DNA of 64,000 bases from an uncultured Eubacteriales bacterium (GCA_900545265.1 UQYI01000011.1:11275-75274), one strand, 5' to 3'. Positions 23,579 to 32,685 are shown, counted from the first letter of the stretch. A program made the numbers and translations. Notes: generated from the letters alone by a model not told the origin.

Positions 23579-24100
23579 ATGAACGAGTATCAGCAAAAGG
23601 CACTGCCTTATATAGAAGCAGGATTGAAACAGGGAGCCGCGCATGTAGTCGCCTTTTCCATCGAGGATATCGTGTTTGACAGCCGTTCTTTGCTCAAATG
23701 CATGTTTGGCTGCCCGGAATGGGGAAAGAATTATACCTGTCCTTCGGCCAGCAACGTGACTATGGAGCAGTATAAAGAGATGTTTTCCCGGTATAAATGG
23801 GGACTTATTGTCCATACCCATGACCGGCACCTTTCCCAACAGGTCTCCTATGCTCTGGAAGTCAAAGCCTTCCACGAAGGGTACTATTTTGCCTTTTCCC
23901 TCAGTGACTGCAACCTGTGTGAGGAATGCGGCGCCGCAACCGGCGTACCCTGCCGCAACCGTTCCATGGCCCGTCCGGCTTTCCACAGTGTGGGCATAGA
24001 TGTTTTTGCCACGGTAAAGAAGTTTTCTCTGCCTCTGTACGCTTTGGATAACGAAGGCAAGCCGGAAGAAAACTGGTACTCTGCCGTCTTTATGGAATAA
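23579..24100 (+). CDS. DUF2284 family metal-binding protein
   Basis: 173 residues, predicted cytoplasmic. Two Cys clusters are visible: CMFGCPEWGKNYTCPS (about 40-55) and CNLCEECGAATGVPCRN (about 111-127). This is the DUF2284 pattern, usually described as a predicted metal- or Fe-S-binding protein of unknown function in anaerobes. AGGAGATC precedes the ATG by 5-6 bases. The gene is separate from the HTH pair (terminator between) and convergent with the next gene. Confidence 0.8.
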   Translation: MNEYQQKALPYIEAGLKQGAAHVVAFSIEDIVFDSRSLLKCMFGCPEWGKNYTCPSASNVTMEQYKEMFSRYKWGLIVHTHDRHLSQQVSYALEVKAFHEGYYFAFSLSDCNLCEECGAATGVPCRNRSMARPAFHSVGIDVFATVKKFSLPLYALDNEGKPEENWYSAVFME

Positions 24101-24107
24101 TGCAGAT

Positions 24108-24401
24108 TCAAAACAGGTTGGCCGCCAGCAGGCAAACCTCCAGCACCAGTCCGGCCAGACTCAGCAGGAAATAGACCGAGCGGCCTCTGGTAAAGTAAAA
24201 AGCCGCGTCAAAGCCCAGCCCCACTGCCGCCAGGCTCAATACCGCCGAAAGCTTATCCATATACGCCCCGGGATCCTCGGGGGAGGCAAAGGGAGCCAGA
24301 CAGCTTTCCGGCAGCAACAGCCAGCTGAGTAATCCCAGCGCCAAAGTAACGCCCAATACGATCCAGCATATGGTTTTGTATCCTTTGATCTTTCCGCCCA
24401 T
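24108..24401 (-). CDS. Small hypothetical membrane protein
   Basis: 97 residues with three hydrophobic helices (about 10-32, 50-68 and 74-95). I recognise no family. The start is well supported by GGAGGG before the ATG. It is divergent from the ComEC-like gene (78 bp between start codons) and convergent with DUF2284. Confidence 0.65.
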   Translation of the reverse strand: MGGKIKGYKTICWIVLGVTLALGLLSWLLLPESCLAPFASPEDPGAYMDKLSAVLSLAAVGLGFDAAFYFTRGRSVYFLLSLAGLVLEVCLLAANLF

Positions 24402-24478
24402 ACCGATGCCCTCCGTTTTCTTTGGAGTATAACAAAAAAACTTTCTTCAAGCAACCATTTTTGCACAAGGAGGCCCTC

Positions 24479-25378
24479 ATGGAGAAAAGAGTCCGCCGCA
24501 GCTTTGGTCTGGCCATTGCCGCCCTGTTGGCGGTGGTGCTGTTGCTGCTGGGGCTGTGGTATTTTCTGCTGCGTCCCCGGGAACAGATTGTCATCCCCGC
24601 TCTCTCCCCTGCCGTTCCCGGCGCATTGAACCTGTATATGCTGGACGTGGGGCAGGGAGACGCTTTGCTGCTGCTTTCCCCGGGTGGAAAAAGCCTTCTT
24701 GTGGATACGGGCAGCGAGAATACATCCGGTGTTCTGATCGCCGCCTTACGAGCGCTTGACATAAAAGAGTTGGACATACTGCTGCTGACCCACTGCCATG
24801 CAGATCATGCCGGCGGCGCAGCTGCCCTGCTGGAGAAGTTCCCCGTGAAGCAGGTGTACCTTACCGGCGGAGAATCGGGCTATCCGCCTGCCCTGCTCCG
24901 CCAGCTAAAGAGACAGAATCTGTCCCCCTTGCGTCCCTGGAGCGGGGATACGGCCGATTTTGATGCAGGCGTAATGGTAAAGTTTCTTTCTCCTTTCTCA
25001 GATCGAGCCATGGGGGATGACAATGATGCTTCCGCAGTGGTGCGTGTGGAATATGGGATCAGTTCCCTTCTGCTTTGCGCCGATGCCACTCTGGAAACAG
25101 AAAACCTGCTGCTGAGCCTTTATCCCCTTTCCGCTCTTGACTGCACAGTGCTCAAGGCAGCGCACCATGGAGCCGACACGGCTACAGGGGAATGGTTTCT
25201 CCAAGCGGCAGACCCGGAACTGGTATTGCTCAGCGTAGGTCGCAACAATGGGTATGGCCACCCTTCTCCTCAGCTGCTCCAACGACTGAGGGAAGCGGAT
25301 ATCCCCTATGTTTCCACGGCAGAAGCAGGAACCGTGCATTTGGTGCTTGACGGCACAGGATGCCGGGTGGTAAAATAA
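24479..25378 (+). CDS. ComEC/Rec2-like MBL-fold protein, membrane anchored
   Basis: 299 residues: one N-terminal membrane helix (10-31), then an external metallo-beta-lactamase domain like the C-terminal part of the competence protein ComEC. Motifs are LDVGQGDALLL (55-65), the metal site HCHADHAGG (105-113), KAAHHGAD and a late GHPSP. The ComEC channel is absent. Proteins of this form may be secreted nucleases or phosphodiesterases; the substrate is not known. The start at 24479 follows AAGGAGG. The pheS leader promoter lies within its last codons. Confidence 0.82.
   Translation: MEKRVRRSFGLAIAALLAVVLLLLGLWYFLLRPREQIVIPALSPAVPGALNLYMLDVGQGDALLLLSPGGKSLLVDTGSENTSGVLIAALRALDIKELDILLLTHCHADHAGGAAALLEKFPVKQVYLTGGESGYPPALLRQLKRQNLSPLRPWSGDTADFDAGVMVKFLSPFSDRAMGDDNDASAVVRVEYGISSLLLCADATLETENLLLSLYPLSALDCTVLKAAHHGADTATGEWFLQAADPELVLLSVGRNNGYGHPSPQLLQRLREADIPYVSTAEAGTVHLVLDGTGCRVVK
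25347..25376 (+). promoter_or_regulatory. Promoter of the pheST leader
   Basis: TTGACG at 25347-25352, 18 bp, TAAAAT at 25371-25376, inside the 3' end of the MBL gene. Confidence 0.6.
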
Positions 25379-25384
25379 TTTTGT

Positions 25385-25636
25385 ATTGGATACGTACACG
25401 CTGCGAACGGGAAAGGTACCCGGACTCTGCCAAAGAGAGCTCCGCAAGGTGAAAAGGAGCGCCGGGAAAGGGATACAGATTCACCCGTGAGCGGTGCCGG
25501 GGAAAGAACAGATATTGTTCCGGTAGTCGGCAACGGGGGCGCCCGTTACAGCGCAGAGAGGTTCGGGCCTGCGCCCGAACGAATTTGGGTGGTACCACGA
25601 GCGCTTCGTCCCTTTGGACGGAGCGCTTTTATATAC
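25385..25636 (+). promoter_or_regulatory. T-box riboswitch controlling pheST
   Basis: About 250 bases of structured leader before pheS. The conserved T-box core GGGTGGTACCACG is at about 25587-25599. It is followed by the terminator hairpin (AGCGCTTCGTCC with GGACGGAGCGCT, 25600-25627) and TTTT. Binding of uncharged tRNA-Phe would favour the antiterminator and switch the operon on. A TTC triplet at 25480-25482 is a candidate specifier codon, which is inference. Confidence 0.9.
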
Positions 25637-25711
25637 CCGAAAATACAAGCGCCTCCTCTCTTGGGGTTGGCACATGAAAAAGTATTGGATTCATATGTAA
25701 GGAGGACAAGC

Positions 25712-26734
25712 ATGGACAAGCGATTGGAACAGATCAAGGCAGCGGCTCTGGAAAAGCTCAGCGGCCTGAAGGAAGAGCAGGAACTCAGCGACCTGCAGCA
25801 GCAGCTCTTTGGCAAAAGCGGAGAACTGACGGCCATTCTGCGCACTATGGGGCAAATCTCCAAGGAAGAGCGCTCCCGTATGGGTGCCGAGGTGAATAAA
25901 ACCAAGGCGGAGCTGGCAGCCGCCATGGAAGAAAAGAAAGAAGCCTTCCGCCGCAAGGCGCAGGAGCTGAAGTTTAAGCGGGAAGCCCTGGACGTAACGG
26001 AGCCGGGCATCATGCCCCAGCCGCTGGGAAGCCTGCACCCCATGACCCAGACATATCGGACTATTCGGGATGCGCTGGTTGGCATGGGGTTTGAAGTGTT
26101 TGACGGCCCGGAGATCGAACTGGATGACAATAATTTCACCCTTTTGAATCTGCCCCTGGATCACCCAGCCCGGGATATGCAGGATACCTTCTACATCAAT
26201 GACAAGGTGCTCCTGCGGACCCACACCTCCCCCTGTGAGATACGGGCGCTGAAAACCTTTAAACCTCCCTTCCGCTTCCTGATGCCGGGCCGGGTATTCC
26301 GGGTGGATGAAGTAGATGCTTCTCACAGCCCCGTGTTCATGCAGATTGAAGGCTTTGTAGTGGATAAGAACCTGAATCTGGCCAACCTGAAGGGTACACT
26401 GGATACCTTTATTAAAGCCCTGTTTGGAGAAAACGTGAAGACCCGGCTGCGTCCCTCCTACTTCCCGTTCACGGAGCCTTCGGCCGAACTGGATATGAGT
26501 TGTACCCTCTGCGGCGGCAAGGGCTGCCGGGTATGCAAAGGCACCGGCTGGATAGAGATTTTGGGCTGCGGCATGACCAACCCCCACGAGTTGGAGAACT
26601 GCGGTCTGGACCCCAAAGAATGGAGTGCCTTTGCCTTTGGCATCGGAGTGGATCGGGTGACCAGCCTGAAATACGGCATCAGCGACATCCGCTACGAATA
26701 TGAAAATGACGCCCGCTTCCTCCGCCAGTTCTAA
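25712..26734 (+). CDS. pheS: Phenylalanyl-tRNA synthetase alpha subunit
   Basis: 340 residues; catalytic subunit of the alpha2beta2 enzyme that charges tRNA-Phe. The first 90 residues are a coiled-coil tRNA-binding arm. Class II motif 2 is seen around FRFLMPGRVFRVDEVDASHSP and motif 3 around FAFGIGVDRV. The family marker WIEILGCGM precedes motif 3. The ATG at 25712 has TAAGGAGG upstream. It lies downstream of the T-box and 24 bp before pheT. Confidence 0.96.
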   Translation: MDKRLEQIKAAALEKLSGLKEEQELSDLQQQLFGKSGELTAILRTMGQISKEERSRMGAEVNKTKAELAAAMEEKKEAFRRKAQELKFKREALDVTEPGIMPQPLGSLHPMTQTYRTIRDALVGMGFEVFDGPEIELDDNNFTLLNLPLDHPARDMQDTFYINDKVLLRTHTSPCEIRALKTFKPPFRFLMPGRVFRVDEVDASHSPVFMQIEGFVVDKNLNLANLKGTLDTFIKALFGENVKTRLRPSYFPFTEPSAELDMSCTLCGGKGCRVCKGTGWIEILGCGMTNPHELENCGLDPKEWSAFAFGIGVDRVTSLKYGISDIRYEYENDARFLRQF

Positions 26735-26758
26735 AAGAAGCAGAAAGAGAGGTTATTT

Positions 26759-29152
26759 ATGCGTTTACCCAAATCATGGCTTTGTGAATATATAGACTTT
26801 AACGTTACCGACCAGGAATTCATTGAAAAAATGATGTGGCGGGGCTTTGAACTGGACGGTTATGAAAAGGAGCTCAATGGGGTTTCCGGCGTCATTACCG
26901 GAAAGATCCTGAAAATGGAGCCCCATCCCAATGCCAATAAACTCACCGTATGCCAGGTGGATCTGGGGGACAAAACCGCTCAGATCCTGACCAATGCCAA
27001 AAACGTGTTTGAGGGCGCCGTGGTGCCCGTTGCCTATGCCGGAGCCAAAATCGGTTCTCAGGAATTCACCGTGGCCAACATCCGCGGAGTGGAAAGCTAT
27101 GGCATGTTCTGCTCCGGTCAGGAATTTAACCTGACGGAATCCGAATTCCCCGGAGCCGGCGTAGACGGTATCCTGATCCTTCCGGCAGACACGCCCCTGG
27201 GCATGGATATTGCCAAGGCTCTGGGGCGGGACGATGTGATCTTTGACTTTGCGGTATTGCCCAACCGCCCCGACTGCAACAGTATTATCGGCCTTGCCCG
27301 AGAAGCGGCTGCGGCCCTGGGGCAGACTATGCGGGAGCCGGTCCTGCCCCACATCCCCGGCGAGGGCGATGCAGCAGACTATGCCTCTGTCACCGTGGAA
27401 AATACAGAGCTTTGCCCCCGGTACTGCGGCCGCGTTATGAAGGACATTGTCATCGAACCTGCCCCCGTGTGGATGCAGCGTAGGTTGAGAATGATGGGCA
27501 TGCGGCCCATCAACAATATTGTAGACATCACCAACTATGTGCTCATGGAATATGGCCACCCCATGCATGCCTTTGATTTGAGCTGCATCAGTGGTGGACA
27601 CATTGTGGTGCGTAATGCCGCAGAAGGAGAGAAGGTAACCACTCTGGATAACAAGGAGCGGATCATGGACAAGGATATGCTCCTTATTGCCGACCCGGAA
27701 AAAGGCGTAGGTGTAGCGGGCGTCATGGGCGGCCTCAACTCCGAAATCACTCCCGAAACCAAAGCCGTATTCTTTGAATCCGCTGTATTCAAAGCCAGCA
27801 ATATCCGGCATACTGCTAAAAAACTCCGTCACAGCACGGATGCTTCCGCCAGATTTGTCAAGGGTGTGGAACCCGTCAATGCATATCTGGCGTTGGAACG
27901 CTGCATAGAGCTTATGGCTAAGCTTCATGCCGGCAAAGTAGTGGGAGAACCCATTGACGTTTGCAACGCCGACCTTTCCCCCAAAGTGGTTACCGTCGAT
28001 ATAGACCATGTAAACCGATTGCTGAACACCCGCTTCTCCGGAGAACAGATGGCCGCGCTGCTGGCTCCCATTCACCTGGGCTGCACCCCGCAGGGCAAAA
28101 CCATGGATATCGTGCTGCCTCATTACCGGACGGATATCGAGAAGGGAATTGAAGCCGACCATGACATTGCCGAGGAAGTAGGCCGGGTCTATGGCTTTGA
28201 AAATATTCCGCCCGTACTTATGCATGGAGATACCGTCCAGGGTTCCATTGCACCGGTGTATCTGCTGGAAGACAGGATCAAGGACATTCTGGTAAGCTGC
28301 GGCTGTCTGGAAATGTACAACTACAACTTCACCGGTCCTACGGCTCTGAAGAACCTTTGCTTCGCTCCTGAGGATACCCGCAATAAGGCCGTGCGGCTGC
28401 TGAACCCGTTTGGAGAGGATCAGAGCCTTATGCGTACCACCCTGTATATGGGCATGCTGGATTCCGTAGCCCGAAATCTTAACCGCAAAACAGGGTATGG
28501 CCGGTTTATGGAGGTAGGCAACATTCATCTGGATCTAGGTGGAGAACTGCCTGAGGAACATAAAAAAGTCGGTCTGGCCTTCTTTGGCGACAGTGAAAGC
28601 TTCTTCACCCTCAAGGGTGTGATCGAAACTCTGCTAGACAAGCTCCGGGTACCGGAGGTCTCCTTCAGAAAGGGAGGCGCGCCCTGCTATCAGCCCGGCC
28701 GCGGTGCCGAGATCTACAGCGGAAACACCAAATTGGGGGAGATGGGCCAGTTCCACCCGGATGTGCTGAGCAGCTTCTCCATCAAGCAGCCAGTATATAT
28801 GGCGGAATTGGATTTTGAAGCGCTTCACCGGACGGAAAAGGAAGAGCTGACTTTTGAACCCCTGCCCCGCTTCCCGCTGGTGAACCGGGATCTGGCCGTA
28901 GTGGTGGATAACGAACAGGAAGCCGCTTACTTTATGGATGTGATCCGCAAGGCACAGTCGGAGTTGCTGGTAGAAAATGTGGAGCTCTTTGATGTGTATC
29001 GCGGAGCAGGCGTACCTCTTGGCAAAAAGAGCCTGGCTTTTACGTTCTCTCTGCGGTCTCCTGACCATACGCTGAGTGAGGAAGAGATCCGCAAAGCCTT
29101 TGACGCTATCATTGAAGCCCTGAAAAACTGCGGCGCCCCCCTGCGCAGCTGA
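26759..29152 (+). CDS. pheT: Phenylalanyl-tRNA synthetase beta subunit
   Basis: 797 residues, full bacterial length. It has an N-terminal EMAP/OB-type tRNA-binding domain (about 40-150), the B3/B4 editing domain that removes Tyr-tRNA-Phe (about 210-390), the B5 domain, the catalytic-like core, and the C-terminal anticodon-binding FDX-ACB domain (PRFPLVNRDLAVVV onward). It forms the tetramer with PheS and shares its T-box control. Confidence 0.96.
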   Translation: MRLPKSWLCEYIDFNVTDQEFIEKMMWRGFELDGYEKELNGVSGVITGKILKMEPHPNANKLTVCQVDLGDKTAQILTNAKNVFEGAVVPVAYAGAKIGSQEFTVANIRGVESYGMFCSGQEFNLTESEFPGAGVDGILILPADTPLGMDIAKALGRDDVIFDFAVLPNRPDCNSIIGLAREAAAALGQTMREPVLPHIPGEGDAADYASVTVENTELCPRYCGRVMKDIVIEPAPVWMQRRLRMMGMRPINNIVDITNYVLMEYGHPMHAFDLSCISGGHIVVRNAAEGEKVTTLDNKERIMDKDMLLIADPEKGVGVAGVMGGLNSEITPETKAVFFESAVFKASNIRHTAKKLRHSTDASARFVKGVEPVNAYLALERCIELMAKLHAGKVVGEPIDVCNADLSPKVVTVDIDHVNRLLNTRFSGEQMAALLAPIHLGCTPQGKTMDIVLPHYRTDIEKGIEADHDIAEEVGRVYGFENIPPVLMHGDTVQGSIAPVYLLEDRIKDILVSCGCLEMYNYNFTGPTALKNLCFAPEDTRNKAVRLLNPFGEDQSLMRTTLYMGMLDSVARNLNRKTGYGRFMEVGNIHLDLGGELPEEHKKVGLAFFGDSESFFTLKGVIETLLDKLRVPEVSFRKGGAPCYQPGRGAEIYSGNTKLGEMGQFHPDVLSSFSIKQPVYMAELDFEALHRTEKEELTFEPLPRFPLVNRDLAVVVDNEQEAAYFMDVIRKAQSELLVENVELFDVYRGAGVPLGKKSLAFTFSLRSPDHTLSEEEIRKAFDAIIEALKNCGAPLRS

Positions 29153-29169
29153 TTTTATTGAAACTGCAC

Positions 29170-29205
29170 ACAGGGAGTCTCCCGAAAGGAGACTCCCTGT
29201 TTTAT
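29170..29205 (+). terminator. Rho-independent terminator of pheST
   Basis: CAGGGAGTCTCC pairs perfectly with GGAGACTCCCTG around CGAAA, followed by TTTTATG. Confidence 0.94.
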
Positions 29206-29651
29206 GTTACATCCCTGCGCCGATTTATCAAAAATTTTCCTTACTTCTGTATTCAGAACAATCAATTTTCTCTCAAAATACAAAACGACTTATGTAGAAA
29301 CGCATTGTTGAGACGAGATTTATCAAGAATGTTTTCCTACTCCACCAAGAAGCAGGGCGGTTGACAAAAGAGCCAAACTGGGGCGTATAAACGTTAAAGA
29401 TACTACCAGCAGATCAGTTTCCACACATAACTAAAAGAAGTAACTGCAGGTTGAGGCACTAGGCAATTTATTTCTTTTATCATTCGCCCGGAGAACCATA
29501 TCACCACCGAGAAAAACATGAAAACTGCCTGCCTGAGTACTGGTGCCAGAGATAGCATAGCACAAAATCTGATAAATTGTAGACAAAAAAGCAGGGAAAA
29601 TCATGCAACATAGTGCGAAGTTTTCAACGAAATAGATAAGCAGACCGGAAT
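29206..29651. other. AT-rich intergenic stretch without a recognised gene
   Basis: About 450 bases clearly more AT-rich than the surroundings. I see an imperfect direct repeat of about 24 bases (starting GATTTATCAA at 29222 and 29317) and a promoter-like TTGACA near 29363 followed by TATAAA, but no convincing coding frame or RNA. It may be decayed transferred DNA together with the GNAT gene. Confidence 0.4.
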
Positions 29652-30089
29652 TTACCGTAAAATTTTTTCCATGATGATCTCATCCTCATCTGCCTGACCT
29701 GTATGATGAAAACCAAGTTTTTCATAGAGATTTTTAGCTGCTTCATCACCGTTTATGTAGCAAAGAACAACTCTGTCGTACTTCCCATCTGCTTTCATCT
29801 TTTTCAGAATCATTTCAGCAGCTTTTAGCCCGTATCCTTTTCTTTGATAACGATGATCGATAAAGAACTGACTAAAGTCATACGCCTTCCAGTCATCAAG
29901 GTCATGATACATGGCCATTCCGACCGGAACATTGTCATCATATATCACAAAAGCCTGACTTCTGTTATCCCGATAGGCATAAGCTCTTGCCAATATTCCG
30001 GAACTATCAGAAACATAATCATACTGATCTTCGCGTACAGAGAGCCCGAGTCTCCAATTATCCGGTGTTATTGTTACCAAACGAATCAT
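29652..30089 (-). CDS. GNAT family N-acetyltransferase
   Basis: 145-residue GNAT enzyme that transfers acetyl from acetyl-CoA to an amine. The acetyl-CoA-binding motif A is visible as QRKGYGLKAAEMIL (residues about 80-93), followed by NLYEKLGFHHTG. The layout resembles spermidine/diamine acetyltransferases (BltD/PaiA type), but the substrate is not certain. The ATG at 30089 follows GGAGGGGAG. Base use is much more AT-rich than in neighbours, suggesting recent transfer. A possible promoter (TTGCAA, 17 bp, TACATT on the minus strand) uses part of the tandem repeat at 30138-30187. Confidence 0.85.
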   Translation of the reverse strand: MIRLVTITPDNWRLGLSVREDQYDYVSDSSGILARAYAYRDNRSQAFVIYDDNVPVGMAMYHDLDDWKAYDFSQFFIDHRYQRKGYGLKAAEMILKKMKADGKYDRVVLCYINGDEAAKNLYEKLGFHHTGQADEDEIIMEKILR

Positions 30090-30137
30090 GAGCTCCCCTC
30101 CGACAAATTGCATTTATTGAACTGACAATTAATGTAC

Positions 30138-30187
30138 CACACTTTAAAACCAATTGCAAAGGCACACTTTAAAACCAATTGCAAAGG
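30138..30187. repeat. 25-bp tandem direct repeat, two copies
   Basis: The 25-mer beginning CACACTTTAAAACC and ending GCAAAGG occurs at 30138-30162 and again at 30163-30187 without a gap or mismatch. On the minus strand each copy holds TTGCAA; the proximal one is spaced to act as the -35 of the GNAT gene. Confidence 0.92.
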
Positions 30188-30431
30188 CGCACTTGCTCAC
30201 CACCGATCCAAAGGCGGACGGCATCAGCGTTTTCGCTTTGACAAAGCAACCCGGACCATAGCCATTTTTGAAAAGTATTCACTCTGGTTAAAAAAAGAAA
30301 GTTGCTCTGGGCAATTCATAACTATTTTCATTCATCACAATTGAGCCGCAATTATGATATGATTCTTGGTGAAAACATTAGTTTATGAATTGCATGCTTG
30401 CAACATTTTTTTACCCATATCCGAAATTTCA
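30188..30431. other. Intergenic stretch without a recognised gene
   Basis: AT-rich DNA between the tandem repeat and the terminator of the DUF3343 gene. The short open frames here have no ribosome site or recognisable motif. Confidence 0.4.
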
Positions 30432-30468
30432 AGTAAAATCAAAGCCCCCGGTTCCCCGAGGGCTTTGA
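30432..30468 (-). terminator. Rho-independent terminator of the double-cubane reductase operon
   Basis: Read on the minus strand: CAAAGCCC-T-CGG, GGAA loop, CCG-G-GGGCTTTG, then ATTTTA. Confidence 0.85.
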
Positions 30469-30473
30469 CTATT

Positions 30474-30746
30474 TCAACAGTATTTATCCCGGTGGCTGTG
30501 TATCTGCCCCGCCAAAGGCACAATGGCATAATGCGCCGCCTGATGAGCCTCTATGACTGCTTTAGCGGCCGCCAGTTCCTCTGGCTCCAACAGCAGGGAC
30601 ATTCCACAGCTCAGCTCCCCTTGAATGCTCCGAGGAGCTGGGGCAATGCGATTCTGCACCCCTGCTCCATCCAACAGAGCATGAAGAGCCAACCCCTGCT
30701 CATAATTCTCGAAGAGAATATACCAGCGGATCCGATCCTCAGGCAT
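30474..30746 (-). CDS. DUF3343 putative Se/S carrier-like protein (copy 1)
   Basis: 90-residue protein of the DUF3343 family, small proteins tied by gene context to selenium and sulfur handling. The fold starts RWYILFENYEQGLALHALL and has the conserved Cys-Gly segment ELSCGMSLLLEPEE around residue 50, thought to carry the reactive Cys. Its ATG lies inside the last codons of the reductase gene (8-bp overlap), so the two are translated together. A second copy is at 32733. A direct carrier role for persulfide or selenium is inference. Confidence 0.82.
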   Translation of the reverse strand: MPEDRIRWYILFENYEQGLALHALLDGAGVQNRIAPAPRSIQGELSCGMSLLLEPEELAAAKAVIEAHQAAHYAIVPLAGQIHSHRDKYC

Positions 30747-32013
30747 TGAGCATTTCCACAAAGGCCCCTATACGGGTACGCAACTGTTCGGCATCGGTAT
30801 CGGTGTAGTCCGTTTCCAGTTCCAGCACAGGAACGCCCGCTTCCTTCATGGCTCGGGATACGGCATACTTCTCCGTATCATACAGACAGCAGAACTTCAG
30901 CGAACAGTCGATAACGCCGTCGGCGTGGTATTCCTTCACCATGCGCAGGATATCATCGATGCGGCCGGTATTGGGGGTAAAGCAGGCGCAATTGGTCTTC
31001 ATATACCGGCGGGAAAGAGCCATGTACATGTCTTCCAGAGTTTCACCGGACTCGTCCACCAGGTTCTCAAAGTACCGGGTGCCGGTGCACATCTCTTCAC
31101 AAACCACAGCAGCTCCACTGGTTTCGATAAGGTTATGAAGTTTCCAGTTAGGCACGGCCAAAGGCGTTCCGGTCAGCAGAATACGCTTTGTGCCCGCAGG
31201 TACCACACTGACCCCATCTTTGATTCTCTGTTCCAATTCATCTGCCAGGCGATTACACATCTGTGCACAGCGAACGGGATCATCAAAGAAGGATATCTGC
31301 ATCATCAGCAGAGCATCCCTGCCAGAGATGGGCAGATTCAAGGCCTTACGCGCATTATATACCCGGGCCAAAGCCTTTCGCTTCTCGTTGACGATATGAA
31401 TAGCTTCCTTCAGCTTTTCAGGTGTAATGACATTGCCGGTGAACTCTTCCACCTTTTTTGCAAAGTCCTTTATCTCTTCCTTCCACTTAAGGATATCCTT
31501 TTCCCGCTTCATCTGGGGGACATCCATAATGTGCATGGGCACATCCTCTCCCAGAATCTCATAGGCCTTCTTCTTGCCGTCACAGGTGGTTTCACCCACA
31601 TACATATCCGCAATGCGGAAGAAGGGACAAGTACGACCCAGACGGGCACCTACAGAAGCCTTGATCAGCGGACAGGTATTCTTGGGCAGCACCGCTTCGC
31701 CGCCGGGCACCCAGAACTGACTGCCGCCACACAGACCCGTAACGATACCGTTTGCGGCCAGAATTACTTCGTCCGGCACATACACGCAGAAGGTGCCAAA
31801 TACTTTTCTTCCTTCCTTCTGGGCGGCTATAAGTTCTGCCGGGCGAATACCATGGACTTCACTGATGACCAGATCCCAAAAATCCATAGCCTTGGGCCGA
31901 TTCTCCTGGGTAAGGAACACATCCCCTACGGCCGTGGGCAATACCTGACACAGGAGATCATGGGTCTCCAGATCCATACCCAGATCCTTCCACATCTGTA
32001 CATAATCCGACAT
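30739..32013 (-). CDS. Double-cubane-cluster anaerobic reductase (2-hydroxyacyl-CoA dehydratase family)
   Basis: 424 residues, HgdB/FldB-like superfamily. Cys residues sit where this family binds Fe-S clusters: NTCPLIKAS, GRTCPFF, GETTCDGKKKAYE, EEMCTGTRYFE, and CSLKFCCLYD near the end. The single-chain form matches the double-cubane-cluster proteins, whose [Fe8S9] centre performs very low-potential two-electron reductions (acetylene reduction in Carboxydothermus). It depends on an ATP-driven activase such as the one at 34763. It overlaps DUF3343 and lies 35 bp downstream of the AhpD-like gene. The natural substrate is unknown. Confidence 0.85.
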   Translation of the reverse strand: MSDYVQMWKDLGMDLETHDLLCQVLPTAVGDVFLTQENRPKAMDFWDLVISEVHGIRPAELIAAQKEGRKVFGTFCVYVPDEVILAANGIVTGLCGGSQFWVPGGEAVLPKNTCPLIKASVGARLGRTCPFFRIADMYVGETTCDGKKKAYEILGEDVPMHIMDVPQMKREKDILKWKEEIKDFAKKVEEFTGNVITPEKLKEAIHIVNEKRKALARVYNARKALNLPISGRDALLMMQISFFDDPVRCAQMCNRLADELEQRIKDGVSVVPAGTKRILLTGTPLAVPNWKLHNLIETSGAAVVCEEMCTGTRYFENLVDESGETLEDMYMALSRRYMKTNCACFTPNTGRIDDILRMVKEYHADGVIDCSLKFCCLYDTEKYAVSRAMKEAGVPVLELETDYTDTDAEQLRTRIGAFVEMLNA

Positions 32014-32048
32014 GTCTTTTCCTCCGTTTTACTCTTAGGTCAAACAGC

Positions 32049-32402
32049 TTACTCGCCTTTTGCTGCGGACATCTGATCAAATGCATCCAATGCCATGGCG
32101 GAATAAGCCCAGCCGGGACCGCCGCAGAGCAGGATAGTGGTATTGAGCGCCGCCGCCAGTTCTTCACGAGTGCAGCCGGCCTCTACCGCCAGTTCTACAT
32201 GGGAGAGCATGCAGGGCTCGCATTTACGCGCTACAGCCACCGCGACACTGATGAGCTCCAGCGTTTTGAAATCCAGTACACCGCCTTCTTTGCAGCTTGC
32301 AGCACGCATCTGACCGAATGCGCCGATAACATCCGGGCTAAGCTCTGCAAATCTGCCCCACTTTTCCTTTTCACGTGCCAGTTTTTCCATTGCAGTTTCC
32401 AT
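32049..32402 (-). CDS. Carboxymuconolactone decarboxylase/AhpD family protein
   Basis: 117 residues, all helical. The redox-active CxxCxxxH motif CEPCMLSH lies near residue 61, as in AhpD-type thiol peroxidase partners. AAGGAG precedes the ATG. It is the first gene of the operon with the double-cubane reductase and DUF3343, so a protective or electron-relay role for that oxygen-sensitive enzyme is a reasonable inference. Confidence 0.87.
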   Translation of the reverse strand: METAMEKLAREKEKWGRFAELSPDVIGAFGQMRAASCKEGGVLDFKTLELISVAVAVARKCEPCMLSHVELAVEAGCTREELAAALNTTILLCGGPGWAYSAMALDAFDQMSAAKGE

Positions 32403-32685
32403 AATGTTCTCCTTTTTAATCAGAGCTGCGCTCTGTTATTAAAGAATACGTCGCTTGAGCAAGCTAAAGCCGTTTGAAACCTGTCCGCAAAATATCCTGT
32501 CGCATCGTGTCAATTCTTCTTTATTTAATGATAGCATGCATTTGCGTATGTAGGAAATTCATAAAGTAAATACTACTAGGAATTTAATTCTCAAAATCGA
32601 TCGAATATATATTATTATATATTATTTAGTGCGTTAATTTCACCGGCAGCATTTTTCTCTGCATGCTGCTTCGAAACCTCGCTAA
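32403..32685. other. AT-rich intergenic region upstream of the reductase operon
   Basis: About 280 bases. It must hold the promoter of the minus-strand operon; TTGACA on the minus strand near 32511 is the best -35 candidate, but I see no convincing -10. The middle part is a very AT-rich TATATATTATTATATA-like run. No gene is evident. Confidence 0.4.

Noticed and set aside
23530..23679. C-terminal extension of the second HTH protein into the DUF2284 gene
   Set aside because: It arises only from the 10-bp duplication and overlaps a well-supported gene in another frame.
26774..28528. Minus-strand open frame of 584 codons opposite pheT
   Set aside because: Shadow of pheT; the coding strand is certain.
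29158..29364. 68-codon open frame after pheT
   Set aside because: It starts before the pheT terminator and contains it, and has no ribosome site or domain.
30132..30344. 70-codon open frame over the tandem repeat
   Set aside because: It reads through both repeat copies and the GNAT promoter; no ribosome site or motif.
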